A stretch of DNA of 64,000 nt, taken from contig JBBQZO010000013.1 in NCBI GenBank assembly GCA_038207625.1, positions 61,735 to 125,734 of the forward strand, written 5' to 3'. Below, one piece after another: positions 1 to 8,884 of the stretch. The DNA comes from JBBQZO01 sp038207625. Its GTDB lineage: Bacteria > Pseudomonadota > Gammaproteobacteria > Burkholderiales > Burkholderiaceae_D. Under the pieces are notes generated by a model. It saw only the letters and a program-made list of their open reading frames with translations. It was not told the origin of the DNA and did not search any database. Within the stretch, counting starts at the first letter, position 1; each line of letters begins with the position of its first letter. The position numbers were made by a program, and so were the translations under genes.

Positions 1-65
1 TCATCTTACAATACGTATCAGCAGGAGCAAAGCAGTAATAACTTAGCAGCTTCGCAAGCCTAGGC

Positions 66-147
66 GTATCCCACGGATACCCTCAATAAAGCCCTCCCGC
101 CTTTGGTGTCGCACCTGACACCGTCCCGGCGCAAAGCTTTTGTGCCG
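66..147 (+). promoter_or_regulatory. Structured 5' leader of the helicase gene (two hairpins)
   Basis: Two small hairpins lie upstream of the helicase start. One is GTATCC-CAC-GGATAC near 70-84. The other, at 127-147, has a 9-bp stem with one G-U pair (CGGCGCAAA against TTTGTGCCG), followed by a T-rich stretch. Long structured leaders are common on cold-inducible RNA helicase mRNAs, so a regulatory role is possible. The second hairpin could equally end a transcript entering from the left. The assignment is inference. Confidence 0.35.
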
Positions 148-250
148 AAATTTCTTTCATTTTTGAGTCATTTCGTTGTTGGTTGGCGTTGCTATTTTGC
201 GCTCGTTGCGTTTGCACGGGCGCTGATGTATACCGAAAGAAAAGAATACA

Positions 251-1651
251 ATGACTTTTGAAGCACTTGGCCTCCACACGTCCATTATTTCCGCATTGAC
301 CGAAGCAGGCTACACCAAGCCGACCGCGGTACAAGAACAATCCGTCCCTGCCGCTATCGCTGGCCGTGACCTGCTGGTGTCGTCCCAGACCGGCTCCGGC
401 AAGACCGCTGCATTCATGCTGCCGGCTTTGCACAAATTTGTCGTCGCTGACCAGAGCGGCAGCGCGGCCAAAACCGCCAATCAGGAAATGCAATCGGCGC
501 GCGCCCGTGGCGAGCGTCCTCGTTTCAAGGCTGCCCAGCCAAAAATGCTGGTGTTGACCCCGACCCGCGAACTGGCACTGCAAGTGACCAGCGCGACCGA
601 AAAATATTGCTCGGGCAACCGTCGCATCAAGGCTGTGTCGATCCTGGGCGGCATGCCTTACCCGAAACAGATGCAATTGCTGGCCAAAAATCCTGAGATT
701 CTGGTCGCAACGCCAGGTCGCCTGATCGACCATATGGAATCGGGCAAGATCGATTTCTCGCAACTGGAAATTCTGGTGCTCGACGAAGCGGACCGCATGC
801 TCGACATGGGTTTCATCGACGACATCGAAAAAATCGTTGAAGCGACCCCGGCTACCCGTCAAACCATGCTGTTCTCGGCAACGCTGGACGGCGTCGTCGG
901 CAACATGGCCCGCCGCATCACCAAAGACCCGCTGACGATCCAGATCGCCGGTTCGTCGTCGAAGCACGAAAACATTGTGCAGCGCGTCCACTTCGTCGAC
1001 GATCTGTCGCACAAGAATCGCCTGCTCGACCATCTGCTGCGCGACGAAACGCTGGACCAGGCTGTTGTGTTCACCGCCACCAAGCGTGACGCCGACACCA
1101 TCGCCGATCGCCTGAACATCGCCGGTTTCTCCGCCGCCGCGCTGCACGGTGACATGCATCAGGGCGCGCGTAACCGCACGCTCGACGGCATGCGTCGTGG
1201 CCACGTCAAAGTGCTGGTTGCCACCGATGTCGCCGCGCGCGGTATCGATGTGCCAACGATCACCCACGTGTTCAACTACGATCTGCCGAAGTTCCCGGAA
1301 GACTATGTGCACCGTATCGGCCGTACCGGCCGTGCCGGTCGCAACGGTCTGGCGATCTCGCTGGTGAACCATGCCGAAGGCATGAACGTCAAGCGTATCG
1401 AGCGCTTCACCAAGCAACTGATCCCGGTCAACGTCATCGAAGGCTTCGAGCCGAAGAAGACCGCGTCGGCACCCCGTTCGTCGGCACGTCCAGGCAGCTG
1501 GAAGCCGGGCGACAACCGCAGCGCAGCAGCCAAGCCAGGTCAGCGCACCTTCAGCAAGCCGGGCGCAGCCCCACGCAGCGAAGGCGGCGGCTACAAGGGT
1601 TCCAACCCGCGTTCGGCTGACGGCGCACGCCGCACCTACGGCGATCGTTAA
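251..1651 (+). CDS. DEAD-box ATP-dependent RNA helicase, RhlE-like
   Basis: This is a 466-aa ATP-dependent RNA helicase that remodels RNA duplexes in the cytoplasm, usually in ribosome assembly or RNA decay. The Q motif lies in the first 30 residues and motif I is SQTGSGKT at about 45-52. The DEAD box is near 177 in VLDEADRMLDMGF, SAT is near 208, and motif VI is HRIGRTGR near 355. A charged insertion of about 30 residues separates motifs I and Ia, as in RhlE relatives. The last 70 residues are a basic, Gly/Ser/Pro-rich RNA-binding tail. The ATG at 251 gives a full Q motif, although the ribosome site is only weakly purine-rich. The gene stands alone and ends at a strong terminator. The choice of RhlE over other DEAD subfamilies is moderate. 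Confidence 0.93.
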   Translation: MTFEALGLHTSIISALTEAGYTKPTAVQEQSVPAAIAGRDLLVSSQTGSGKTAAFMLPALHKFVVADQSGSAAKTANQEMQSARARGERPRFKAAQPKMLVLTPTRELALQVTSATEKYCSGNRRIKAVSILGGMPYPKQMQLLAKNPEILVATPGRLIDHMESGKIDFSQLEILVLDEADRMLDMGFIDDIEKIVEATPATRQTMLFSATLDGVVGNMARRITKDPLTIQIAGSSSKHENIVQRVHFVDDLSHKNRLLDHLLRDETLDQAVVFTATKRDADTIADRLNIAGFSAAALHGDMHQGARNRTLDGMRRGHVKVLVATDVAARGIDVPTITHVFNYDLPKFPEDYVHRIGRTGRAGRNGLAISLVNHAEGMNVKRIERFTKQLIPVNVIEGFEPKKTASAPRSSARPGSWKPGDNRSAAAKPGQRTFSKPGAAPRSEGGGYKGSNPRSADGARRTYGDR

Positions 1652-1675
1652 TCGCTAGTCGCAATGCGATACAAG

Positions 1676-1703
1676 AACGGCTACCTCGGTAGCCGTTTTT
1701 TTC
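1676..1703 (+). terminator. Rho-independent terminator of the helicase gene
   Basis: A perfect inverted repeat with arms AACGGCTACC and GGTAGCCGTT is followed by seven T residues, 24 bases after the TAA of the helicase gene. It has the canonical form of an intrinsic terminator. The same stem recurs inverted at 1798-1822. Confidence 0.9.
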
Positions 1704-1797
1704 GTCCGCGCTTGGCCGACTCTGCAGCCCGGCCGCCGTCCGCACCGCGCGGCGGCACCGATTGCGCCTCCCGCGCGCTGGCCGCCGGTGGATACAA

Positions 1798-1822
1798 CAA
1801 CGGCTACCGAGGTAGCCGTTGT
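1798..1822 (-). terminator. Inverted copy of the helicase terminator stem
   Basis: The same 22-base palindromic stem as at 1676-1697 appears in opposite orientation, with core GGCTACCTCGGTAGCC on the minus strand. It faces the convergent enoyl reductase gene that ends at 1946, so it probably ends that transcript. On the minus strand it is followed only by a mixed T/G stretch, weaker than the first copy. The roughly 250 bases between the helicase and reductase genes hold nothing else that I recognise. Confidence 0.65.
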
Positions 1823-1945
1823 TTGCTGCGGTCCTAACCGACGATGGCGCTCGCGTGGTGCGCCAGGCCCACATCAGCAAGCTGGACGACCCGCAAGCGC
1901 CGATCGGCGCGGCAACAGCTGACGCCGTCATCGCGCCATCCGGCA

Positions 1946-3262
1946 TCAGGGGTGCAGCAGGTTCAGCTGCTGGGCGATGACGTCGTGGCCCAGCCACAGC
2001 ACCGGCGCCGACGGCGCGGACGCCTCGTGGAACATCAACGGCCCCGTGCCTTCGAGCACCAGCGCGCTGAGCACGTCGGTGACCAGCGCCTTGCGCTCGA
2101 TGTGCATCGCGGTGATGTCGGTCGAGGTGCCGATCATGATCTCGGCCAGCGCCTCGGAATTATCCATCGGCCAGGCTTCGAAGTTTCGGAAAGCGACCAT
2201 CACGTCGCTGTCGTTGTAGGCGTCGATTTTAGCGAGCAGTTGCTCCAGCGAGGCACCCTCTTCCAGCAAGGCGGCGCAGGCCGCCCATTGCGCGTCGGCC
2301 CAGGCGCCGCCGTGCTCTTTTTTCAGCGCCGTCAGCAGCGGGAACAGCGACAGTTCCACGCCCACGAACAGGTCCGACGAATTGGTGCGAATTTCCGGAC
2401 AGTTGAACACGGTGGCCTTGATGCCCTTGGCCCAGGCCGCCTCGGCCACGCGCTCCAGGCGTTTCTTGGCGTCGCCCTGGGTGTAGTTCGAATAGGTCTG
2501 CCAGGTGTACTTGCCGTCGATCAGGATCTCGGTGCCGTGGTAGCCGTAGGCCGTGTAGCGCACCTGGCCGCCGGCCTGCTCCACGCGCGCGCGGATTGCC
2601 GCGCTGCCGTCGATCAGATATTGAAAAGTATTCGCGCTCACTTCGTCGAAGTTCATCAGGATCAGCTTGCCCAGGTCGCTGTCGAGCAAGGCGCGCGAGG
2701 CCATGAAGCGCTCGCCGCGGCCCTTGTAGATGCGGTTGGCAATGGCCAGGAACACTTTGACGCGCGGGATGCCGCCGGCCATCGTGTGGGCGAAGAACAC
2801 ATTGCTGCCGGCCGGAATGGCGGCGTCGATCTCGGTCATGACCTTGGCCACCGAATCGGTGATGCGGGCCACGCCGGCGGCGCGGCAGCGCTCCACTTGC
2901 GCCCAGTCGAGCTTTTCCTCAGTCCAGTTTTTCAACGTCAGGCCGGCCAGCAGATCGGTCGGGGTCGGCTCGCCTTCGGGCGCGTCGAGGTCGAAACCGG
3001 CCATCAGCGGCACGTTGATGATGCGCCCGCCCAGGTTCGCTTCGGCTTCGGCATGCTCCTCGGCCGTCAGGGGACGCAGGGCATTGTCGTCGTCGCGCCG
3101 ACCGACCGTCACGCCCATGATGGTCATGCCGGCCTTGCGGGCTTCATTGACCAGGCCGTTGGCGTAGCCGCGGCCAAAGATCTCGCCGAACAGGACGAAC
3201 ACGTCGCCCTTGCGGAAGATGTTGGTTTGCGGGATGTGCTTGAGCGAGTTGAACGGTGTCAT
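1946..3262 (-). CDS. Enoyl-ACP reductase, FabMG family
   Basis: This 438-aa soluble protein matches the FabMG-type family, described as a triclosan-tolerant enoyl-ACP reductase unrelated to the usual FabI signature. I base this on remembered family sequence: an N-terminal block reading KGDVFVLFGEIFGRGYANGL, then GVTVGRRDDDNALRPLT, FFAHTMAGGIPR, GYHGTEIL and a C-terminal LWLGHDVIA. The predicted role is reduction of the enoyl intermediate in fatty-acid elongation. The start at 3262 is chosen because GGAGAC lies about 7 bases upstream. An extended reading to 3382 adds 40 low-complexity residues and has no ribosome site. The gene is monocistronic and convergent with the helicase gene. The family name is fairly secure; the physiological role is inferred. 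Confidence 0.72.
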   Translation of the reverse strand: MTPFNSLKHIPQTNIFRKGDVFVLFGEIFGRGYANGLVNEARKAGMTIMGVTVGRRDDDNALRPLTAEEHAEAEANLGGRIINVPLMAGFDLDAPEGEPTPTDLLAGLTLKNWTEEKLDWAQVERCRAAGVARITDSVAKVMTEIDAAIPAGSNVFFAHTMAGGIPRVKVFLAIANRIYKGRGERFMASRALLDSDLGKLILMNFDEVSANTFQYLIDGSAAIRARVEQAGGQVRYTAYGYHGTEILIDGKYTWQTYSNYTQGDAKKRLERVAEAAWAKGIKATVFNCPEIRTNSSDLFVGVELSLFPLLTALKKEHGGAWADAQWAACAALLEEGASLEQLLAKIDAYNDSDVMVAFRNFEAWPMDNSEALAEIMIGTSTDITAMHIERKALVTDVLSALVLEGTGPLMFHEASAPSAPVLWLGHDVIAQQLNLLHP

Positions 3263-3457
3263 ACGATAGTCTCCAACCGAATAATGTGATGAAATGCCAC
3301 TTTGAGGGCGCAATTGTAACAAGGCTGGCCCCTGTCGGGCGACTTCGATCTTGCGCCCCGCCCGCCCCGGGCCCAGGCGCACGTTCCGCTTCGACCCCGA
3401 CGCGCTCGCGGCCCGTTGCGGCGCCGCCTCGGCGCGCCGGCAACGACGACCGCCCGG

Positions 3458-4141
3458 CTACTTCGCCGGCGCTGGCGCAGGCCCGAATTGATTGGCCAGC
3501 GACGTCTCGACGCCGCCCAAAATCGCATCGGTGATCTCCAGCACGCCGATGAACTGATTAACCGTGTGGAACATCTCACGCGGATTGACCGTGCCCAGTT
3601 GCACGTCGCCCAGCGCGTTCATCATGGCCGGCCCGTTCAGCAGCGTGCTCAGGTTGGACGTGGCCGTCTGCGCTACGTCGCGCTGGAACGAATAGGCGCG
3701 CGCGTAGCGCCGCAAGGTCGGCGCCGGCAACCAACTGGCGGACTGGTTGGCCACCGCCACGTCCCAGGCCTCATGGCGCAAGGCGGGAATCTGCACGTTC
3801 AGGTCGAAATGCTTTTCTTTTTCCGCCGCCGCCGTGAAGTGTTCACCGATCGTCGCCTCGGGCAACTTGGCCTTGATGTCGTGCACCAACAATTGCCTGA
3901 GGTGGCCCAGGGTGTTCAACTGTTCCTTGTTGTACCGGCGCGCCGCGCGTATCGTGTCGACGTTCGCGTTGATTTCGGCATCGAGCATCTGCGCCGTCTC
4001 GGCAGCGAGGTGGGCGTGATACACGCTTTGCACGGTGTGCTCCAGCGCCAGCGCCGTCATGATACTGATGACGATCATCAGATATTCCCCGGCGAACTCC
4101 CTGAACGATGAGAGCGCCGCTTTTGGGACTTCAAAATGCAT
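3458..4141 (-). CDS. Uncharacterised membrane-anchored protein
   Basis: This is a 227-aa protein I do not recognise. One hydrophobic stretch lies near residues 17-33 (FAGEYLMIVISIMTALALEH), after a short charged N-terminus, and suggests a single membrane anchor. The rest is mostly helical and soluble-looking, with a Pro/Ala-rich tail. The start at 4141 is supported by AGGAA about 7 bases upstream. A longer reading to 4330 runs into Arg-rich sequence of shadow type. The gene is divergent from the ATP-grasp gene, leaving about 180 bases for both promoters. Confidence 0.7.
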   Translation of the reverse strand: MHFEVPKAALSSFREFAGEYLMIVISIMTALALEHTVQSVYHAHLAAETAQMLDAEINANVDTIRAARRYNKEQLNTLGHLRQLLVHDIKAKLPEATIGEHFTAAAEKEKHFDLNVQIPALRHEAWDVAVANQSASWLPAPTLRRYARAYSFQRDVAQTATSNLSTLLNGPAMMNALGDVQLGTVNPREMFHTVNQFIGVLEITDAILGGVETSLANQFGPAPAPAK

Positions 4142-4320
4142 GTTGGTATTCCTGCGTGAGGTCGATTGCGGATGCGCCAGCAATGTACGCCGGATGGAAC
4201 GATTCTGCAATATCCACCGGCCGGCCCCGTCGCCTCGCCCGCCGCGGTGATCGCAGATACAATGGCATCGGCCGCCGTCGGCGGTCGCGCGGACACGCCC
4301 GTCGAGCCCGGATCGGATCC

Positions 4321-5490
4321 ATGACTTCAAGCACCCACCACCCGGCAGTTACCCTGAGCGACACCGAACTGCGCCCGCTTGCGTCCTCGCTCGAGATCGG
4401 CCGCCTGCCGGCGCAGATGCTGGCAGGCGCCATCGCGGATGCCGCGGCCGACCCCGATCCGGCCAATATGTACATGCGCCTGTTCATCATTTTGCAAGTG
4501 ATGGGGCAAGCGGACGCCGCGCTGGAAATGCAGCGGCGCGCGCTGGCGCTGCGCCAGCTGTTTCGCGTGGCCAGCCCGCCCAAGCCGGCCATTCGCCTGC
4601 TCGCGTTGATGGGGCCAGGCCATATCGGCGACAACGCGCCGCTCGAATTTCTGCTCGAGCACAGCGATATCCGACTCGACCTGCTGTACATCACGGCGGA
4701 GCTGGCGCTGCCAGAAAGCATCCCCGAGCATGACGTAGCCATCGTCGCGCTCGGTGAGGCGGACCAGCATCGCGCCGTGCTCGCGCGCATTGAAAGCCTG
4801 GCTGACGCGTGGCCGCGCCCCTTGCTCAACCGCCCGCGCCACATAGGCAACTGCGCGCGTGATCGCAGCTATGCGTTGCTGCATGCCATCCCCGGCCTGG
4901 TGATGCCGGCCACCCGCCGGGTCGCACGCGCACAGTGTGCGCAGTGCGCGCTGCCGCTGACGATCAGGCCGCTCGACACGCATGGCGGGCGCGGCCTGGC
5001 CCGGATCGACACGCGGCCCGAGTTGGACGCCTATCTGGCCGAGCACCCCGAGTCCGAATTTTATGTGTCGCAGTACGTCGAGTATCGCAGCGCCGACGGC
5101 CAGTTCCGCAAATTGCGCATCGCCCTGATCGATGGCGCCCCCTATCTGTGCCATATGGCGATAGGCCCTGACTGGATCGTTCACTACGCTCTCGCCGGGA
5201 TGCAATTGTGCGCGGCCAAGCGCGCCGAGGAGGCGCCCTGGATGGCCGATTTCGAGCAAGGCCTTGCCGTGCAGCACCGCGCGACCTTCGCCGCGATCGC
5301 TGCCGCGCTGGGACTCGACTACGTCATCCTCGATTGCGCGCTGTTGCCCGACGCGCGCCTGCTGCTGTTCGAGGCCGACACGCGCGGCTGGATCCACGCC
5401 GTCGATGCCAGCAAGGAGTTCGCTTACAAACAGACGACGATGCAGAAAGCCTTCGACGGTTTCAGGTCCATGCTGTGCAAACAAATGTGA
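4321..5490 (+). CDS. ATP-grasp (RimK-type) protein with helical N-terminal region
   Basis: This 389-aa protein has a helical N-terminal third, possibly TPR-like (LFIILQVMGQADAALEMQRR), and an ATP-grasp carboxylate-amine ligase fold in the C-terminal half. Supporting signatures are THGGRGLARI (glycine-rich nucleotide loop, near 220), EFYVSQYVEYRSADGQFRKLR, and a metal-binding end LLFEADTRGWIHAVD near 355-369. The usual Glu-x-Asn metal pair reads Glu-Ala-Asp here, so catalysis is not guaranteed. The substrate is unknown. The start at 4321 is chosen because the protein becomes coherent there; the ribosome site is weak. It lies 191 bases before the EF-hand gene. Confidence 0.7.
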   Translation: MTSSTHHPAVTLSDTELRPLASSLEIGRLPAQMLAGAIADAAADPDPANMYMRLFIILQVMGQADAALEMQRRALALRQLFRVASPPKPAIRLLALMGPGHIGDNAPLEFLLEHSDIRLDLLYITAELALPESIPEHDVAIVALGEADQHRAVLARIESLADAWPRPLLNRPRHIGNCARDRSYALLHAIPGLVMPATRRVARAQCAQCALPLTIRPLDTHGGRGLARIDTRPELDAYLAEHPESEFYVSQYVEYRSADGQFRKLRIALIDGAPYLCHMAIGPDWIVHYALAGMQLCAAKRAEEAPWMADFEQGLAVQHRATFAAIAAALGLDYVILDCALLPDARLLLFEADTRGWIHAVDASKEFAYKQTTMQKAFDGFRSMLCKQM

Positions 5491-5681
5491 AATTAATTGG
5501 ACTGGAGAAATAGTGGATTCTCATAGGCAATTCACGTTCAAACACCGCTCAGTTCGGCTAGCTGTTTTCCCGACCAAATTTACATTTAATTACATCTTCC
5601 AACCATCAGCTTTGCTCATTTGTGCCGTTACCCTACTACGAGTCAACGACAAGTCTGGCTCGCATCCGCAAGGAGGCAATC

Positions 5682-6605
5682 ATGGTAGCGAGCATCTCAA
5701 GTAGCACCGTATCGGATTGGTCGAACGCGCTGTACGCCAAACTCGATACCAAAAACCAGGGCTTCATCGATCAATCCGGGCTGGAACTGGCGTTTGCCAA
5801 GGCCACCGGCGCGGCACCGGTCAGCCCGACCGACACCGGCAACAACACCAGCGCAAGCGGCAGCAATGCCGAAGCCGATCAACTGTTCGCCCAGCTCGAC
5901 AGCAATCGCGACGGCAAGGTCACCAAAAGCGAATTATCGAGTGCGATCGGCAAGCTGGCCGACGAATTGAACGCCCAGGTTGACCAGAGCCGGGTGGCCA
6001 AGGCCGGCGGCGACCAGCATGTCGCGCGCCCGCACCGCCCGGAACCGGGCACGGTCGTGGCACCGCCGCCGGCCGGGGCTAGCGGGGGCGCCAGTGCCAG
6101 CGCCAGCGCAACAGCGAGCTACATCGCCGCCGCCGACACCAATGGCGACGGCACCGTCAGCGCGACCGAGGCGGCGGCCTATCAAAAGCTGTTGGCCAGC
6201 GGCGAAGTGAGCACGCCGAGCGCGACGAGCAATGGGCATACGCCTGCGACGAGCAATGGCGTGGGCCGGGCCGTCACCAAGGACGATCTGGTCAGTCGCT
6301 TGCAAGCGCTGGGCTCGAGCGAGAGCCGGCATGCCAGCACGCTGACCAAGCTGATCGATAATTTCGCCGCGGCCGACGCCAATGGCGACGGCAAACTGAC
6401 CCGCGCGGAAGGGCAAGCTTACCTGAAGGCCAACCGTACGACCGACACGCAAACACCCGATGCACAGACGGGCGACGCCGTCCAGAACGGCGGCGACGCG
6501 CGCCAGCTGCGGCTCGACCGCGCGCTGGAAGTATTGAAGGCGTATGTGCAGGACAACCAGGCCAAGCCGGCTGGCGAAACGCAGCCAATCAAGGTCACCG
6601 TCTAA
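5682..6605 (+). CDS. EF-hand calcium-binding protein
   Basis: This is a 307-aa protein with four EF-hand-like loops: DTKNQGFIDQSG near 20, DSNRDGKVTKSE near 72, DTNGDGTVSATE near 150 and DANGDGKLTRAE near 233. The last three are canonical calmodulin-type loops with acidic residues at positions 1, 3, 5 and 12. The linkers are rich in Ala, Ser, Thr and Gln. There is no clear signal peptide; the N-terminus MVASISSSTVSDW resembles secreted EF-hand proteins exported by other routes. AAGGAGG sits 6 bases before the ATG at 5682 and fixes the start. The predicted role is calcium binding or sensing; no partner is visible. Confidence 0.88.
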   Translation: MVASISSSTVSDWSNALYAKLDTKNQGFIDQSGLELAFAKATGAAPVSPTDTGNNTSASGSNAEADQLFAQLDSNRDGKVTKSELSSAIGKLADELNAQVDQSRVAKAGGDQHVARPHRPEPGTVVAPPPAGASGGASASASATASYIAAADTNGDGTVSATEAAAYQKLLASGEVSTPSATSNGHTPATSNGVGRAVTKDDLVSRLQALGSSESRHASTLTKLIDNFAAADANGDGKLTRAEGQAYLKANRTTDTQTPDAQTGDAVQNGGDARQLRLDRALEVLKAYVQDNQAKPAGETQPIKVTV

Positions 6606-6653
6606 AGCGCTGGCGCGCGCAGGGCCCTGCGCGCAGCGGCGCGGCGCGCGCTC

Positions 6654-7850
6654 TCAGTACGCGCAGGTGCGAAAACCGGCGAACAGATCGTCGCGCTGCG
6701 GCAAGTAGAAATTGCGAAAGCGGGGCGAGCGCAGCCGCGCCGGCGTGGCAAACGAGGCGCCGCGTAGCACCTGATGGGTGCCGAACCACGGCGCCGAATA
6801 CTCGCGATACGCATCCGGTTCAAAGCCGGCATACGGCTCGAACGGCGACGCCGTCCATTCCCACAACTGGCCCCAGTGAAAACCCGGCTGCGCGGACAGG
6901 GCTGCGTATTCCCATTCGGCCTCGGTGGGCAGGCGCCGCCCGGCCCAGGCGCAATACGCCTGCGCCTCGTACAGATTGACGTGGCGCACCGGCTCGCCCC
7001 CCGCCAGCGTGGCAGCATGGCCGAAGCGCCGTGTGCGCCAGGCGCCGGCATCGCGCTCCCAGTAACGCGGCGACGAGCGCTCCTGCTGCATCAGCCAGGC
7101 GCTGCCGGCGGCGCTCCAGAACTGGCGCTGCTGGTAGCCGCCGTCATCGACAAAATCGGCATACTGCGCATTGCCCACCAGCGTCGCATCGATCCGAAAC
7201 GGCGCCACGTGATGGGCATGGGCCAGCCGCTCATTGTCGAACACGAAGCCGCCATCGTTGCCGCTACCCAGCAGCAGCGTGCCGCCCGGATAGCCGATAT
7301 CGACGCCCGGCGTATGGTCCGGTGCGCGCCGCAGCAGCGCTGGCGGTGGCGCCACGCCCAGCGTCTGCATGGTGTACCACAGCGCCTCGCCGTGCATGTC
7401 CTCGTGCGCCAGCGCCAGCCGGTACGGATACAGCGCGCTGTCGTGCGCAGCAGCCCGTCCGAGCTTGTCGAGCGTGCGATCGAGCACCTCGTGGCAATAG
7501 GTCTTCAATGCGCCGGCGCTGGGCAGCGCCAGCGTCCAGCGCGCGCGGTGCGGCACGGTGTTCGAATCGAACCAGTCGTCACCGCATTGCAACAGGCCAT
7601 GCCGCTGGGCCGCCGCCGGGTGGCTCGACTGCGCCTCGCGCAGCACGAACCACTCGCAAAACCAGGCCGTGTGGCCCAGTTCCCACAAGGGCGGGTTAAT
7701 CGTGGCAAGATAAGGCACCTTGGACGGCACGTCGTAGCCGGCCTGCAGCAGGCACTCGAACAGCGTCAGCGTGGTGGCGCGCGCGTCTTGCAAAGCGTCG
7801 GCCAGCTGCTGCGGGCGGGCGTTGCGAAAGGATCCGGGGAGTAAAGTCAT
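6654..7850 (-). CDS. senA: Selenoneine synthase SenA (EgtB-like sulfoxide synthase fold)
   Basis: This is a 398-aa member of the EgtB-like family: an N-terminal DinB-like four-helix domain and a C-terminal FGE-sulfatase domain. The putative iron ligands are visible as His60 (LGHTAWF) and the pair His149/His153 (AHEDMHGE). The FGE signature RRLPTEAEWEYAA and a final RSPRFRNFY are present. In selenoneine biosynthesis SenA couples hercynine with a selenosugar and oxygen. I call it SenA rather than EgtB because it sits directly against a SenB-type glycosyltransferase and selD, while a separate EgtB lies with egtD 7 kb away. The start at 7850 gives a family-length protein, but its ribosome site is weak. 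Only 36 bases separate it from divergent senB. Confidence 0.88.
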   Translation of the reverse strand: MTLLPGSFRNARPQQLADALQDARATTLTLFECLLQAGYDVPSKVPYLATINPPLWELGHTAWFCEWFVLREAQSSHPAAAQRHGLLQCGDDWFDSNTVPHRARWTLALPSAGALKTYCHEVLDRTLDKLGRAAAHDSALYPYRLALAHEDMHGEALWYTMQTLGVAPPPALLRRAPDHTPGVDIGYPGGTLLLGSGNDGGFVFDNERLAHAHHVAPFRIDATLVGNAQYADFVDDGGYQQRQFWSAAGSAWLMQQERSSPRYWERDAGAWRTRRFGHAATLAGGEPVRHVNLYEAQAYCAWAGRRLPTEAEWEYAALSAQPGFHWGQLWEWTASPFEPYAGFEPDAYREYSAPWFGTHQVLRGASFATPARLRSPRFRNFYLPQRDDLFAGFRTCAY

Positions 7851-7886
7851 GTCAAGATTGTAGCCACTTTTCACGGAGGCGCGCAG

Positions 7887-8855
7887 GTGCCAGCACGACA
7901 AATTCTCATCGTCAGTCCGGCCGGCGCCAGCCAGAACAACGGCAACTGGCAAACGGCCAGCCGCTGGGCCCATCTGCTGCGCGCGCACTACCGCGTCAGT
8001 GTGGCAGGACGATGGCGCGCGGGCGAACTCGCCGCGCCCGACCTGCTGATCGCGCTGCACGCGCGCCGCTCGGCGCCGTCGCTGGCGGCGTTTCGCGCGG
8101 CCCATCCCGAGCGCCCCACCGTGCTGGTGTTGACCGGCACCGACCTGTATCGCGACATCGTCAATGACGCCGCGGCGCGCGCCTCGCTCGACGCGGCCCG
8201 GCAGCTGGTGGTGCTGCAAAGCGCGGGCCTGGACATGCTCGCGCCGCTCTGGCGCGCCAAGGCCAGCGTGATTTACCAGTCGGCGCGCGCGCTGCTGCCC
8301 GACGCTGCGCGGCACCGGCATGCCGACATCTGCATGATCGGCCACCTGCGCAGCGAAAAAGACCCCTCCACCTTCATGCGCGCCAGCCATTTGGTGAGCG
8401 CGCCCGCAGCGCGCCTGGTCCATATCGGCGGCGCGCTCGATCCGGCGCTCGGTGCGCAGGCTGTGGCGACCGAAGCGGCCAACCCGCGCTACCGCTGGCT
8501 GGGCAATCTGCCCCATGGCGCAACGCGCCAGCGCCTCAAGCGCAGCCGCGCAATGGTGATCGCGTCCATCATGGAAGGCGGCGCCAACGTCATCATCGAA
8601 GCGATCACCTGCGCCGTGCCGGTGCTGGCCTCGCGCATCAGCGGCAACGTCGGCATGCTGGGCGATGATTACCTGGGCTATTTTGCAGCGGGCGACGCGC
8701 AGGCGCTGGCGCACCTGATCGACCGCGTGGTCAAGGAGCCTGGCTTTCACGCACGCCTGGCGGCCCAATGCGCGCTGCGCGCGGCGCTGTTCACGCCCGA
8801 ACGCGAGCAAGCATCGCTGCGCCAGTTGGTGGATAATCTGCTCTGCACGCACTGA
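7887..8855 (+). CDS. senB: Selenosugar synthase SenB (glycosyltransferase)
   Basis: This is a 322-aa GT-B-type glycosyltransferase with N-terminal ILIVSPAGASQNNGNWQTA and a C-terminal sugar-nucleotide region (ASIMEGGANVIIEAI, then VPVLASRISGNVGML). It belongs to the glycosyltransferase family long noted beside selD and later shown to make a selenosugar from selenophosphate and a UDP-sugar, the selenium donor for SenA. Translation starts at GTG 7887, with GGAGG 7 bases upstream; no ATG fits. senC follows after 29 bases, so the two are probably co-transcribed. A missing signal peptide agrees with cytoplasmic action. Confidence 0.9.
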   Translation: MPARQILIVSPAGASQNNGNWQTASRWAHLLRAHYRVSVAGRWRAGELAAPDLLIALHARRSAPSLAAFRAAHPERPTVLVLTGTDLYRDIVNDAAARASLDAARQLVVLQSAGLDMLAPLWRAKASVIYQSARALLPDAARHRHADICMIGHLRSEKDPSTFMRASHLVSAPAARLVHIGGALDPALGAQAVATEAANPRYRWLGNLPHGATRQRLKRSRAMVIASIMEGGANVIIEAITCAVPVLASRISGNVGMLGDDYLGYFAAGDAQALAHLIDRVVKEPGFHARLAAQCALRAALFTPEREQASLRQLVDNLLCTH

Positions 8856-8884
8856 GCGCCATCACACAAGGAACGGGAACCATC

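Noticed and set aside
83..1417. Long antisense frame across the helicase gene, and similar long frames opposite other genes
   Set aside because: They are mirror frames of GC-rich coding DNA with low-complexity Arg/His/Gln-rich products and no ribosome sites.
6654..7850. Annotation of this gene as a second egtB or as ovoA
   Set aside because: Its neighbours senB and selD and the presence of a separate egtD-egtB operon fit SenA better. It lacks the C-terminal methyltransferase domain of OvoA.
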